From assembly GCF_009711465.1 (NCBI RefSeq), contig NZ_SMME01000855.1:1-41502 (forward strand): a DNA stretch of 41,502 nucleotides, written 5' to 3'. The translations under genes were made by a program, and so were the position numbers. Shown one piece after another: positions 1 to 7,039 of this stretch (position 1 is its first letter; the number at the start of each line of letters is the position of its first letter). The DNA is from Parendozoicomonas verongulae (GTDB lineage: Bacteria > Pseudomonadota > Gammaproteobacteria > Pseudomonadales > Endozoicomonadaceae). Below the pieces are notes generated by a model, which worked only from the letters and a program-made list of their open reading frames with translations, was not told where the DNA came from and did no database searches.

Positions 1-63
1 CCCGGACGACAACAGAGTCAGGGTCAGCAGGGGCTTGGCAAGGAGATTGGACGCGCTTTCCAT
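1..63 (-). CDS. Start of an exported protein, cut by the window edge
   Basis: An ATG at position 63 opens 21 codons that run off the left edge. The residues are MESASNLLAKPLLTLTLLSS plus one Gly: a short polar start, one Lys, then a hydrophobic Leu/Thr run, which looks like a signal peptide or lipoprotein leader. A GAGGTGA ribosome binding site lies just upstream, and a promoter-like pair sits at 106-133. The product cannot be identified from so few codons. Confidence 0.5.
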   Translation of the reverse strand, partial: MESASNLLAKPLLTLTLLSSG

Positions 64-372
64 AACTCACCTCATAGCGGCAGTTTCACAACAGCGAGGC
101 AGTGCAGTATAGTAGCGCCGGGTGACAAGCCAATTATTGGTAAGTGCTCAGTGAATCCATAGCTCCCCCGCCATTCTTCGCACAGGCCTGCAGGTATTCA
201 CTCAGCCAGATGACGAAGAAGAAAAACTAAGAGTGCCTAAATCATCGGAGACTGTCTGAAGCTCCGGTTTTCAAAGTGGTTGGGGTTTAAGTCAGAGAAC
301 AGCTGTCGTATTCCAGCAAGAATAACCGGTTGTCGAATTGCTCTCACGCTGATTTATGAACAGGGCTGGTTT
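64..372. other. Intergenic stretch between two divergent genes
   Basis: No convincing gene is seen here. It holds the promoter-like pair for the leftward gene (106-133) and the untranslated region of the rightward NifX-like gene. The reading frame of that gene is open back to 280, but those extra codons have no ribosome binding site and do not look like part of the family. I found no clear sigma-70 promoter for the rightward gene. Confidence 0.5.
106..133 (-). promoter_or_regulatory. Sigma-70-like promoter for the leftward partial gene
   Basis: On the minus strand, TTGGCT (128-133) and TATACT (106-111) are separated by 16 bases. The -10 matches 5 of 6 consensus bases and the -35 matches 4 of 6. 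The predicted start is near 99, giving a leader of about 35 bases before the ATG at 63. Confidence 0.45.
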
Positions 373-840
373 ATGAAAAGGATTGTTGTTACGACTCAAA
401 ATCGCCGTACCGTCACAGGTTATGCGGCTCGCTGTCGGAATCATCAGGTTTTTATTGTACAGCCAGAGCGCAAACGCATTGTCAGCTGTGAAGTGCATGA
501 GCTGTTCAAGAATGAAACCTGGTTTGATACCGAGAGCGGGCAAGCTCACCCCTTCGATGAAATGGATGTTCTGATTACCGCCGGAATGGGCAGTGGCCTG
601 CAGGCGGAGTTGGCGAATCGGGGGATTGAAGGGCTGGTCACAACGGAGAAAGACCCGAAGCTGGCGGTGAAAATGTATCTTCGTGGCACGCTGCCCCAGG
701 CTGAAATCGCCGAGTTTCACGACACGGATGATTACATTGAAGACCTGAGTCGTCTTCCCAATGAAGTGCGTAATAAGTGCTGTGGTAATACCGATTTGAA
801 TGGTGGTTGCTGTGGCCGGGGCTTGAGAGGGCTGGTTTGA
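373..840 (+). CDS. NifX/NifB-domain (dinitrogenase cofactor-like) protein
   Basis: A 155-residue protein of the NifX/NifB/VnfX cofactor-binding fold. The central block, around FDEMDVLITAGMGSGLQAEL and the following GIEGLVTTEKDPKLAVKMYL, is the family core, in which a small acidic domain binds metal-sulfur clusters. The tail is unusual: two Cys-Cys pairs (NKCCGN and GGCCGR) lie within the last 20 residues, which suggests metal binding. I chose the ATG at 373 because it follows a purine-rich GAACAGGG, gives a normal family start (MKRIVVTTQNRR), and the 31 upstream in-frame codons look non-coding. No nif gene is nearby, so nitrogen fixation is not implied. Family members outside nif clusters mostly have no known role. 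It converges on miaB. Confidence 0.75.
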   Translation: MKRIVVTTQNRRTVTGYAARCRNHQVFIVQPERKRIVSCEVHELFKNETWFDTESGQAHPFDEMDVLITAGMGSGLQAELANRGIEGLVTTEKDPKLAVKMYLRGTLPQAEIAEFHDTDDYIEDLSRLPNEVRNKCCGNTDLNGGCCGRGLRGLV

Positions 841-902
841 TGATAACTGAATATGCCAGACGAGCCATTATCTGCCAAGACGATAAGATAACTACCCGGA
901 AC

Positions 903-949
903 CATCAGCTCTTTCTTCTCCTTTAAAGAAGAATACGAAAGAGCTGATG
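903..949. terminator. Perfect 13-bp inverted repeat between convergent genes
   Basis: CATCAGCTCTTTC (903-915) is repeated as its exact reverse complement at 937-949. Inside it, TTCTT and AAGAA can extend the stem. It lies between the ends of the NifX-like gene (840) and miaB (958). There is only a very short T run on either side, so termination in both directions is likely but not certain. Confidence 0.5.
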
Positions 950-957
950 TTTAAGCG

Positions 958-2328
958 TTAGGCGCTAGCCGCCGCAGTCCACTCGCTATCCAGCTCGGAG
1001 CAAACCATCTCACCACGCAGGCTGTGTGGCAGAGCCTCACCAATCTTCACATCCGCAAAGTGGCCGATCATACGCGGGTTGTCGCAGCGGAAGTTCACCA
1101 CACGGTTACACTCAGTACGACCCTGCAGCTGGCCGGGATCCTTCTTGGAGTAGCCGGTAACCAAGATACGCTGAGTTGTACCTACCAGACGACGGCTGAT
1201 CTGCATCACCTGCTGGTCAATGCGGTTCTGCAAAATCTTCAAACGCTGCTTCTTGGTCTCTTCGGTCACATCATCCGGGTAATCAACCGCAGGGGTGCCA
1301 GGGCGCTTGCTGTAGATAAAGCTGAAGGAAGCATCGAAACCTACTTCGGCAATCAGATTCATAGTGTCTTCGAAGTCCTGGTCGGTTTCACCGGGAAAAC
1401 CTACGATAAAGTCGGAGGACATTTTCAGCTCAGGGCGAATCGCTTTCAGACGGTTAACCTTGCTCAGGTATTCGTCGGTGGAGTGATCACGCTTCATGGC
1501 CGCAAGAATGTTGTTGGAACCACTCTGAACCGGCAGGTGCAGATGACTCACCAGCTCAGGCACTTCGCCGTATACCTCAATCAAGCTGTCGGAGAATTCC
1601 ATAGGGTGAGAGGTGGTGAAGCGGATACGGTCGATGCCGTCGATAGCTGCAACGACAGTAATCAGCTCGGCCAGATCAGCCGTATCGCCATCGTGACGAT
1701 CGCCACGGTAGGCGTTTACGTTCTGGCCCAGCAGGTTGATTTCCCGCACACCCTGTTCCGCAAGGCCCACACATTCGGCGATAACGTCGTCAAACGGGCG
1801 GCTGACTTCTGCGCCACGGGTAAAGGGCACGATGCAGTAGGTGCAGTACTTGCTGCAGCCTTCCATGATGGAAACGAAGGCGGTTGGGCCGTCAACGCTG
1901 GGCTCTGGCAGGTTGTCGAATTTCTCGATTTCCGGGAAGGTCACGTCCACCACTGGGATGCCCTGGGCTTTGGTGGCGTCGATCATCTCTGGTACGCGGT
2001 GCAGGGTCTGAGGGCCGAAGACCATATCCACGTGACGGGCACGCTTGCGGATGGCTTCGCCTTCCTGACTGGCTACGCAGCCACCCACACCAATCACCAG
2101 ATCGGGGTTTTCTTCTTTCAGTTTTTTCCAGCGACCCAGCTGATGGAAGAGTTTTTCCTGAGCCTTTTCCCGCACAGAACAGGTGTTCACCAGCAGGACA
2201 TCGGCTTCCTCAGGGTTGTCCGTCAGTTCCAGTTCGTGGGTTTCTCCGAGCAAATCCGCCATACGGGCAGAATCGTACTCGTTCATCTGGCAACCGTGGG
2301 TCTTGATAAAAAGCTTCTTTGTAGCCAT
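958..2328 (-). CDS. miaB: tRNA-2-methylthio-N6-dimethylallyladenosine synthase MiaB
   Basis: A radical-SAM methylthiotransferase that converts i6A37 to ms2i6A37 in tRNAs reading UNN codons, a modification that stabilises codon-anticodon pairing. The N-terminal UPF0004 domain keeps its three cluster cysteines ([29 protein letters not shown]). The radical-SAM motif CSKYCTYC (CxxxCxxC) is followed by VPFTRG, and a TRAM-type RNA-binding domain ends the protein. At 456 residues it has the normal family length. The usual downstream partners (ybeZ, ybeY, corC, lnt) are absent; the next gene converges. A promoter lies at 2423-2451 and a structured leader at 2362-2411. Confidence 0.97.
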   Translation of the reverse strand: MATKKLFIKTHGCQMNEYDSARMADLLGETHELELTDNPEEADVLLVNTCSVREKAQEKLFHQLGRWKKLKEENPDLVIGVGGCVASQEGEAIRKRARHVDMVFGPQTLHRVPEMIDATKAQGIPVVDVTFPEIEKFDNLPEPSVDGPTAFVSIMEGCSKYCTYCIVPFTRGAEVSRPFDDVIAECVGLAEQGVREINLLGQNVNAYRGDRHDGDTADLAELITVVAAIDGIDRIRFTTSHPMEFSDSLIEVYGEVPELVSHLHLPVQSGSNNILAAMKRDHSTDEYLSKVNRLKAIRPELKMSSDFIVGFPGETDQDFEDTMNLIAEVGFDASFSFIYSKRPGTPAVDYPDDVTEETKKQRLKILQNRIDQQVMQISRRLVGTTQRILVTGYSKKDPGQLQGRTECNRVVNFRCDNPRMIGHFADVKIGEALPHSLRGEMVCSELDSEWTAAASA

Positions 2329-2361
2329 GCGCAGTTGATGTCACCGTATTCTTCAGGGGCT

Positions 2362-2411
2362 GCACCCGTTTTTGCATGTATGTTTGTGTTTACTTACAAA
2401 CTGCCGGGTGC
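2362..2411 (-). promoter_or_regulatory. Structured 5' leader hairpin of miaB
   Basis: In the predicted miaB leader, GCACCCG (minus strand, 2405-2411) pairs with CGGGTGC (2362-2368). Nested inside, GTTTGT (from 2396-2401) pairs with ACAAAC (from 2382-2387). The structure sits about 35 bases before the start codon and has no U tract after it, so it is more likely a stability or translation element than a terminator. Confidence 0.4.
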
Positions 2412-2422
2412 GAAATCGGAGC

Positions 2423-2451
2423 ATTATAATAGCCAACTGCACAGGTGCCTA
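2423..2451 (-). promoter_or_regulatory. Sigma-70 promoter of miaB
   Basis: On the minus strand, TAGGCA (2446-2451, 4 of 6) and a perfect TATAAT (2423-2428) are separated by 17 bases. The predicted start is near 2416, about 88 bases before the miaB ATG. Confidence 0.6.
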
Positions 2452-2546
2452 GTTGAGCTTTGTCTGATCGTTTTGGGGTGATTACTGTTTTTTTGCAGCA
2501 ACTACGGAAACTTCTACCAACAGCTCTGGGCGAGCCCTACGGACTT

Positions 2547-2580
2547 CTCCCCTCTCTGTTCGGGACGTGAGAGAGGAGAG
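2547..2580. repeat. Purine/pyrimidine hairpin downstream of the His-rich gene
   Basis: CTCCCCTCTCT (2547-2557) faces AGAGAGGAGAG (2570-2580), an 11-bp stem with one mismatch and a 12-base loop. It lies just past the stop of the gene ending at 2593. No T run follows, so its role as terminator is tentative. Confidence 0.35.
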
Positions 2581-2592
2581 TCAGTGAAGAAG

Positions 2593-3240
2593 CTATTGGG
2601 ATTTGTTCAGGGTGACGGAGCGGTCGTTGACATTGATGCCATTGCCTTTGAGTACCATGGAGCCGGACAGTGAACCGTTCTGATAATCCAGTATGAGTTT
2701 ACCGCTCAGTGAGCCCGGTACGGAGGCGGCGGCTCCCCAGGCAAATGTTAGCTGAGTTCCCTTACAGATTTTGGGTTCCATATGAGGAGGTGGGGGTTTG
2801 TGGGGATGCGGCCCCCGACAGCCGCCATGCCGGCGTTCGTGGTGAGGTCGTGGTCCTTCGTCCTCCCAGTAGGGACCCTCGCCTCTATGAGGCCCACATT
2901 TTCCTCTCGGGCCGTGGTGGGGGCCCCTCGGAGGTGTTGCCAGATATTCTTTCTGACTGCCTTGATCCGCCACAATAACAACCGGCATGCCCTGTTGGAT
3001 GAAGAGGGTGACAGACACCTTTTCATTTTGCTCGAGCAAGCCGTATAGCTGATAGCGATCATCAGGAATATCACACCTGGGAGGTGGCTGGTGGAAATCC
3101 ATGGGGGGACCATCAAATCCGTGTGGTCCGCCATGGTGAGCGCTGGCGGCGAGGGGCGTCAGAAGTAAACCAAGTGCGAGCGGCAGGGCTTGCGGTTTCT
3201 GGAAAAATGTCAGTTTACTGGTGGCTTGGCTGTTTATCAT
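2593..3240 (-). CDS. Exported His/Pro/Gly-rich protein of unknown function
   Basis: A 215-residue protein with a signal peptide that probably ends at AAASAHH-like sequence (PLAASA, then HHGG), so the mature protein begins with histidines. The first 30 mature residues and a central segment (HHGPRGKCGPHRGEG to HPHKPPPPH) are very rich in His, Pro and Gly. The C-terminal 50 residues form an ordinary Gly/Ser-rich beta-like segment (GSLSGKLILDYQNGSLSGSM). The histidines would suit binding of Zn, Ni or Cu in the periplasm, but this is inference. I recognise no family. I prefer the second of two adjacent ATGs because AGGA then lies six bases upstream instead of three. It is 53 bases downstream of the J-domain gene on the same strand. 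Confidence 0.65.
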   Translation of the reverse strand: MINSQATSKLTFFQKPQALPLALGLLLTPLAASAHHGGPHGFDGPPMDFHQPPPRCDIPDDRYQLYGLLEQNEKVSVTLFIQQGMPVVIVADQGSQKEYLATPPRGPHHGPRGKCGPHRGEGPYWEDEGPRPHHERRHGGCRGPHPHKPPPPHMEPKICKGTQLTFAWGAAASVPGSLSGKLILDYQNGSLSGSMVLKGNGINVNDRSVTLNKSQ

Positions 3241-3274
3241 CATACATCCTTGTGATTGTGATAACTCAGAAGTA

Positions 3275-3305
3275 AGTATAGGTTGTGGTGCAATTACTCT
3301 GTCAG
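3275..3305 (-). promoter_or_regulatory. Weak promoter for the His-rich gene
   Basis: On the minus strand, TATACT (3275-3280, 5 of 6) lies 19 bases from CTGACA (3300-3305, 5 of 6). The hexamers are good but the spacing is long. The -35 overlaps the end of the J-domain gene, so the His-rich gene could be transcribed on its own. Confidence 0.3.
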
Positions 3306-4610
3306 TAGCGTATAGGCTTCATTAACCTTCTGAAATATTGACGTGTAGACTTCAACATTATCCGGGTGTTTGTCTGGATGGTTTGCCAGTGCTTTTTGCT
3401 TATAGGCTTTTCTGAGGTCTGCATCGGTGCAGCTTTCTGTAACACCAAGAATTTTTCGTGCCTCTTTCAGCCGGGTCTCTTTTGCATTGCTCTTGCTGTT
3501 CTTCATATTGGGGTAAGTACGCTGTCCTTCTCTGGTGCTTCTTATTTGTTCGACATTCATTTCCAGAAAATCAGATGCTAATTGTGTTTCGATGTCCGCG
3601 AACTGCCGGTCTGTTTTCCCAAGGCCGGCTTCACCTTCCAGGCTTTCCAAGTGATGTATGGCCTCGTCGCGAATAGGTAAGCCATGCTCGCTCACATGTG
3701 TGGAGGCTTTTTGCAGAATGTCGTGAATCTTTTCCAGTGCTGTTTTTTCTGGAGAATTGTCAGGCCATTGGCTGGGGTTGAATTTGGCAGCTTCTTCATA
3801 GAGGCTGTTAGCGATTTCTCTGTGTTTGGCGATATAGCTATCGTGTAACCGCCTTTTCAATATTCTCAACTGGGACGAGGCATTAACGTCTTGCTCCCTG
3901 ACAATGACTCTCAGGCTTTTATAGTGAACAGAGAGTTCACCACAAAGGCTTTCAAGGGCGCGTGCTCGCTTATCGGCGTCCATGATTTTTCGTACCTGCC
4001 CATACCGAACCATAATCCCAGCCCGCTGCCTGCGATATTCACACATGGCCTGCGTTTGCTGCAGTACTGCCGTTTCGACAATAGATGAAGCCTCTTGTTT
4101 GAGTGCGTTGGCGATGTCCAGAGCCTTCTGGTAGATACCATCCACATACTCCTGCGCGGCTTCTGGCGTAAGAATATGAGAGTCGACCATGGGTTTGTTG
4201 AACTCTTGCGCCTGTATTTTCTGGTGTTCTTCTCTCTCTTTTTGCCGCGTTTCAGAGAGAGCTTTTCCACGGAAAAACAGAGGTGTGCTTCCCTGAGGGG
4301 GCTGCATATGGTCAGGCCTGGGTGCTTTGAAAGAACCTCTCAGCATCTCAAGGGATTTGCGGGCATAGGGGTAGCCAGGTATCGGTTTTGCAGAGGTTTG
4401 ACTGATACGCCGGGGCTTTTGGCTTTCCGGCAAAGAGCTATCTGTGGCCGAAAGAGAATGTGATGTATGCAGAGGAACCATCCTGACCCTTTTTCTCTGC
4501 AGTGTTGAGGAAGATTGGCTGGCGATTTCTGTTTCTGGTGGCTCACTGGTCGCTGGTCGAGTGCGCACCACGGGTTTTAATCCGTAGGAGATATTAAATT
4601 TTGTGTACAC
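3294..4610 (-). CDS. Protein with a C-terminal DnaJ (J) domain
   Basis: A 438-residue protein. The last 60 or so residues form a J-domain: KILGVTESCTDADLRKAYKQ, then the diagnostic HPD in ANHPDKHPDN, then FQKVNEAYTLLTE. J-domains stimulate the ATPase of Hsp70/DnaK. Here it is at the C terminus, whereas in DnaJ and CbpA it is at the N terminus. There is no Gly/Phe region, zinc finger or client-binding domain of the DnaJ type. Residues 1-130 are Ser/Pro/Arg-rich and low in complexity; 130-370 are mostly charged and helical, probably coiled coil. No signal peptide or membrane segment is seen. The start is GTG at 4610, with GAGG nine bases upstream. Function unknown: a specialised cochaperone or a protein acting on a host Hsp70 are both possible. 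Confidence 0.75.
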   Translation of the reverse strand: MYTKFNISYGLKPVVRTRPATSEPPETEIASQSSSTLQRKRVRMVPLHTSHSLSATDSSLPESQKPRRISQTSAKPIPGYPYARKSLEMLRGSFKAPRPDHMQPPQGSTPLFFRGKALSETRQKEREEHQKIQAQEFNKPMVDSHILTPEAAQEYVDGIYQKALDIANALKQEASSIVETAVLQQTQAMCEYRRQRAGIMVRYGQVRKIMDADKRARALESLCGELSVHYKSLRVIVREQDVNASSQLRILKRRLHDSYIAKHREIANSLYEEAAKFNPSQWPDNSPEKTALEKIHDILQKASTHVSEHGLPIRDEAIHHLESLEGEAGLGKTDRQFADIETQLASDFLEMNVEQIRSTREGQRTYPNMKNSKSNAKETRLKEARKILGVTESCTDADLRKAYKQKALANHPDKHPDNVEVYTSIFQKVNEAYTLLTE

Positions 4611-4820
4611 AGCACTGTCCCTCAGTAGCGTCAGAAAATCCTTGTGTCAGATAAGACTGAATAATCGGAGTCCGGTTCCACTGCGAGAAGAGCTGACCAA
4701 GATGTTATTTCCAGTCAGTGTGAATGGTTTCTCCGGTAAATGCCGAGTCTGTGAACTTCCATTACGCTAGTAACCGTTATCAAGGCAATCAATATTGTTA
4801 CTGAACCTAACGAAGGTGTT

Positions 4821-5267
4821 ATGAAACTGACAGAAGAGATGCTGAAAAGCTTCGCTCAGGAAAAGATCGAGTTTGTACATCGAACCGGTTTGCAGGTTCT
4901 GGAAGCAAAACCCGGTTATGTGAAGTGCCTGATGCCAGCCAGGGGCAATGAAAACCACATGGGTACTATGTATGCAGGAGCCATGTTTACTCTGGCTGAA
5001 ATTCCCGGTGGTGTGATGTCGCTGGCGTGTTTTGAGTTGGGGACATATGTTCCCATTCTGAAAAATATGTCTATCAGATACCTCAAGCCTGCCAGGGGCG
5101 ATATTACTTTTGAAACAACGCTGCCTGATGAAGAGATAGCCCGTGTGGCCAGCGATGCACAGGAAAACGGTAAAGCGGACTTCATTTTAACCGGAGAGCT
5201 GAAGGATGCTGATGGCCTTGTGGTTGCGATAACAGAAGGGCTTTATCAGGTGCGTGCGACCTTTTAA
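4821..5267 (+). CDS. Hotdog-fold thioesterase-like protein (PaaI/DUF4442 type)
   Basis: A 148-residue single-domain protein. The segment around NENHMGTMYAGAMFTLAEIP matches the hotdog helix of PaaI/YiiD-like thioesterases, which hydrolyse acyl-CoA or acyl-carrier thioesters. The strand segments that follow (MSIRYLKPARGDITFE and ADFILTGELKDADG) also fit the fold. The substrate cannot be read from sequence. The ATG at 4821 has AAGG at good spacing. It is a stand-alone gene: the promoter of the next operon begins 42 bases after its stop. Confidence 0.75.
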   Translation: MKLTEEMLKSFAQEKIEFVHRTGLQVLEAKPGYVKCLMPARGNENHMGTMYAGAMFTLAEIPGGVMSLACFELGTYVPILKNMSIRYLKPARGDITFETTLPDEEIARVASDAQENGKADFILTGELKDADGLVVAITEGLYQVRATF

Positions 5268-5308
5268 GCCTATGCTGATGGCCGTAAATGACTGAGAGTA
5301 TCTGTAGG

Positions 5309-5342
5309 CTGTCAATGACAGTGAGTTTCTCTTAGCTAGAAT
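5309..5342 (+). promoter_or_regulatory. Promoter with a palindromic operator candidate
   Basis: ATGACA (5315-5320) and TAGAAT (5337-5342) are separated by 16 bases, and each matches 5 of 6 consensus bases. The perfect palindrome CTGTCA-A-TGACAG (5309-5321) overlaps the -35, a typical place for a repressor site. Transcription would start near 5349 and run into the hairpin at 5366 and the AGPS-like gene at 5423. Confidence 0.55.
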
Positions 5343-5365
5343 GCTTCTAACAATAAAAACAGTAC

Positions 5366-5410
5366 CCCGAGCCTTTCGTTGTTAACACAACACGCCTCGG
5401 GTTGTCTTTT
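5366..5410 (+). terminator. Terminator-like hairpin in the leader of the AGPS-like operon
   Basis: CCCGAG (5366-5371) pairs with CTCGGG (5396-5401), with an inner stem GTTGT/ACAAC, followed by the T-rich TTGTCTTTT. It could terminate the thioesterase transcript. It lies between a good promoter (5309-5342) and the ribosome binding site GGAG of the gene at 5423, so it may also act as an attenuator. Confidence 0.5.
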
Positions 5411-5422
5411 GCGGAGTAAAAC

Positions 5423-7039
5423 ATGCGCTACTGGAACAGCTGGGGTCACGACGGTACAGAAAAACCGCCTCTTACAGATGCTGCTCTGATATTTGTTAAA
5501 CACACACTGGGCGACAGTTCCCCATTACCGGAAGCCACTCTTGAGCAGGTGTGCAGTAGGGTTCCCGTATCCCGCTTGCCCGACCATCCTCTTATCGAAA
5601 AAAATCCGGAAATTCGTGTGCGGCACGCCCGTGGTCAGTCTTTACCTGACTGGATTGCCATGAAGAGTGGTAACTTTGGCTGCTTCCCTGATGGCGTTGC
5701 TTTGCCAGAAACTCCCGAACAGATTCGTGAACTCATGGATCTGGCCCGAACAGAAGACTTTACTGTGATTCCTTATGGTGGTGGCACCAGCGTTGTGGGT
5801 CATATCAACCCGCAAAAGCAGGAGCGTGCTGTGCTCACCGTCAGCCTGGAGCGTATGACTCGCCTGCTGGATTTGAATGAAGAAAGCCAGATTGCCACCT
5901 TCGGCCCCGGCACTCCCGGCCCTATGGTGGAAGCACAACTGGCGGCCAAAGGGTATACGCTTGGGCACTTCCCGCAGTCTTTTGAACTGTCCACTATTGG
6001 TGGCTGGGTAGCCAGCCGTTCCAGCGGGCAGCAATCTTTGCGTTATGGGCGTATTGAACAGATGTTTGCCGGTGGTCGTTTAGAAACTTTTGATGGCACC
6101 ATGCCGATTCCTACTATTCCGGCCTCCTCTGCGGGCCCCGATCTTCGGGAAATGGTGATGGGGTCGGAAGGCCGTTTTGGCGTGATCTCGGAAGTGAAGG
6201 TGCGGGTCACCCGTGCGCCGGAAAAAGAAGAGTTTATCGTCGTTTACTTCCCGAATTGGAGTAGCGCCTATTCCTTCTGCCGGGAGGCCACGCAAAAGAA
6301 ACTCCAGCTCTCCATGCTGCGAGCCTCTAATGCAGTGGAAACCTGGAGCCAGTTCAAGCTTGCCGGTCACGATGACCTTGTTGCATGGCTGGAGCGTTAC
6401 CTGCGCCTGCGGGGTGTGGATGAAGGCAAGTGCATGGTGACCTTCGGTATCACGGGCACCAAAGCACAGGTGAAAGCGGCGAAGAAGCAAACTCATAAAA
6501 TGGTTCATCAGCACAATGGCGTAGGCATGACAGGGCTTGGGCCAAGGATTGGCAGGCTTTGGGAGAAAGGTCGTTTCCGCTACCCTTATCTGCGGGAAAA
6601 TCTGTGGAAACACGGCTATGCGGTAGACACGCTGGAAACCAGTGTGAACTGGGACAAAACCAATACCACTATCGATGCCATTGAGAGTGGGTTGCGCAAT
6701 GCGCTGGTGGATGAAGGGGAAACCGTTCACGTATTCACTCACCTCTCCCATGTGTACACGCAGGGTTCCAGCATCTACACCACCTATCTGTTCCGCTTTG
6801 GCAAAACCCACGAAGAGACGCTGGTCCGTTGGAAAAAGCTCAAGGCTGCAGGTTCAACAGCCGTTGTCGAGAGCGGTGGCACTATCAGCCATCAGCACGG
6901 TGTCGGGCGTGACCACGCACCCTATCTGGCAGCAGAGAAAGGGCCTCTGGGTATGGCGGCATTGAGCAAACTCAGTGAACATTTCGACCCCCAAAAACGT
7001 CTCGTACCCGGAGTGCTGCTTGAGGAGACAGAGGCATGA
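5423..7039 (+). CDS. FAD-binding oxidase, alkyldihydroxyacetonephosphate synthase-like
   Basis: A 538-residue flavoprotein of the vanillyl-alcohol-oxidase/AGPS class. The FAD-binding PP-loop region is seen around VIPYGGGTSVVGHI and GPGTPGPMVEAQL, with FELSTIGGWVASRSSGQQSLRYGRIE next. The C-terminal cap ends with TISHQHGVGRDHAPYL, the signature of alkyl-DHAP synthase, which swaps the acyl chain of acyl-DHAP for a fatty alcohol to form an ether bond. The ATG at 5423 has GGAG six bases upstream. Its stop overlaps the next start (ATGA), so it is translationally coupled to a GlpD-like enzyme that makes DHAP. That context supports ether-lipid or related glycerolipid chemistry, but bacterial members of this cluster are mostly uncharacterised and other substrates are possible. 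Confidence 0.85.
   Translation: MRYWNSWGHDGTEKPPLTDAALIFVKHTLGDSSPLPEATLEQVCSRVPVSRLPDHPLIEKNPEIRVRHARGQSLPDWIAMKSGNFGCFPDGVALPETPEQIRELMDLARTEDFTVIPYGGGTSVVGHINPQKQERAVLTVSLERMTRLLDLNEESQIATFGPGTPGPMVEAQLAAKGYTLGHFPQSFELSTIGGWVASRSSGQQSLRYGRIEQMFAGGRLETFDGTMPIPTIPASSAGPDLREMVMGSEGRFGVISEVKVRVTRAPEKEEFIVVYFPNWSSAYSFCREATQKKLQLSMLRASNAVETWSQFKLAGHDDLVAWLERYLRLRGVDEGKCMVTFGITGTKAQVKAAKKQTHKMVHQHNGVGMTGLGPRIGRLWEKGRFRYPYLRENLWKHGYAVDTLETSVNWDKTNTTIDAIESGLRNALVDEGETVHVFTHLSHVYTQGSSIYTTYLFRFGKTHEETLVRWKKLKAAGSTAVVESGGTISHQHGVGRDHAPYLAAEKGPLGMAALSKLSEHFDPQKRLVPGVLLEETEA

Noticed and set aside
373..840. Evidence for nitrogen fixation
   Set aside because: A lone NifX/NifB-like domain occurs widely outside nif clusters, and no nitrogenase gene is present.
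1024..2481. Long rightward reading frame opposite miaB
   Set aside because: It mirrors miaB, has no family features and no ribosome binding site; miaB motifs on the other strand are complete.
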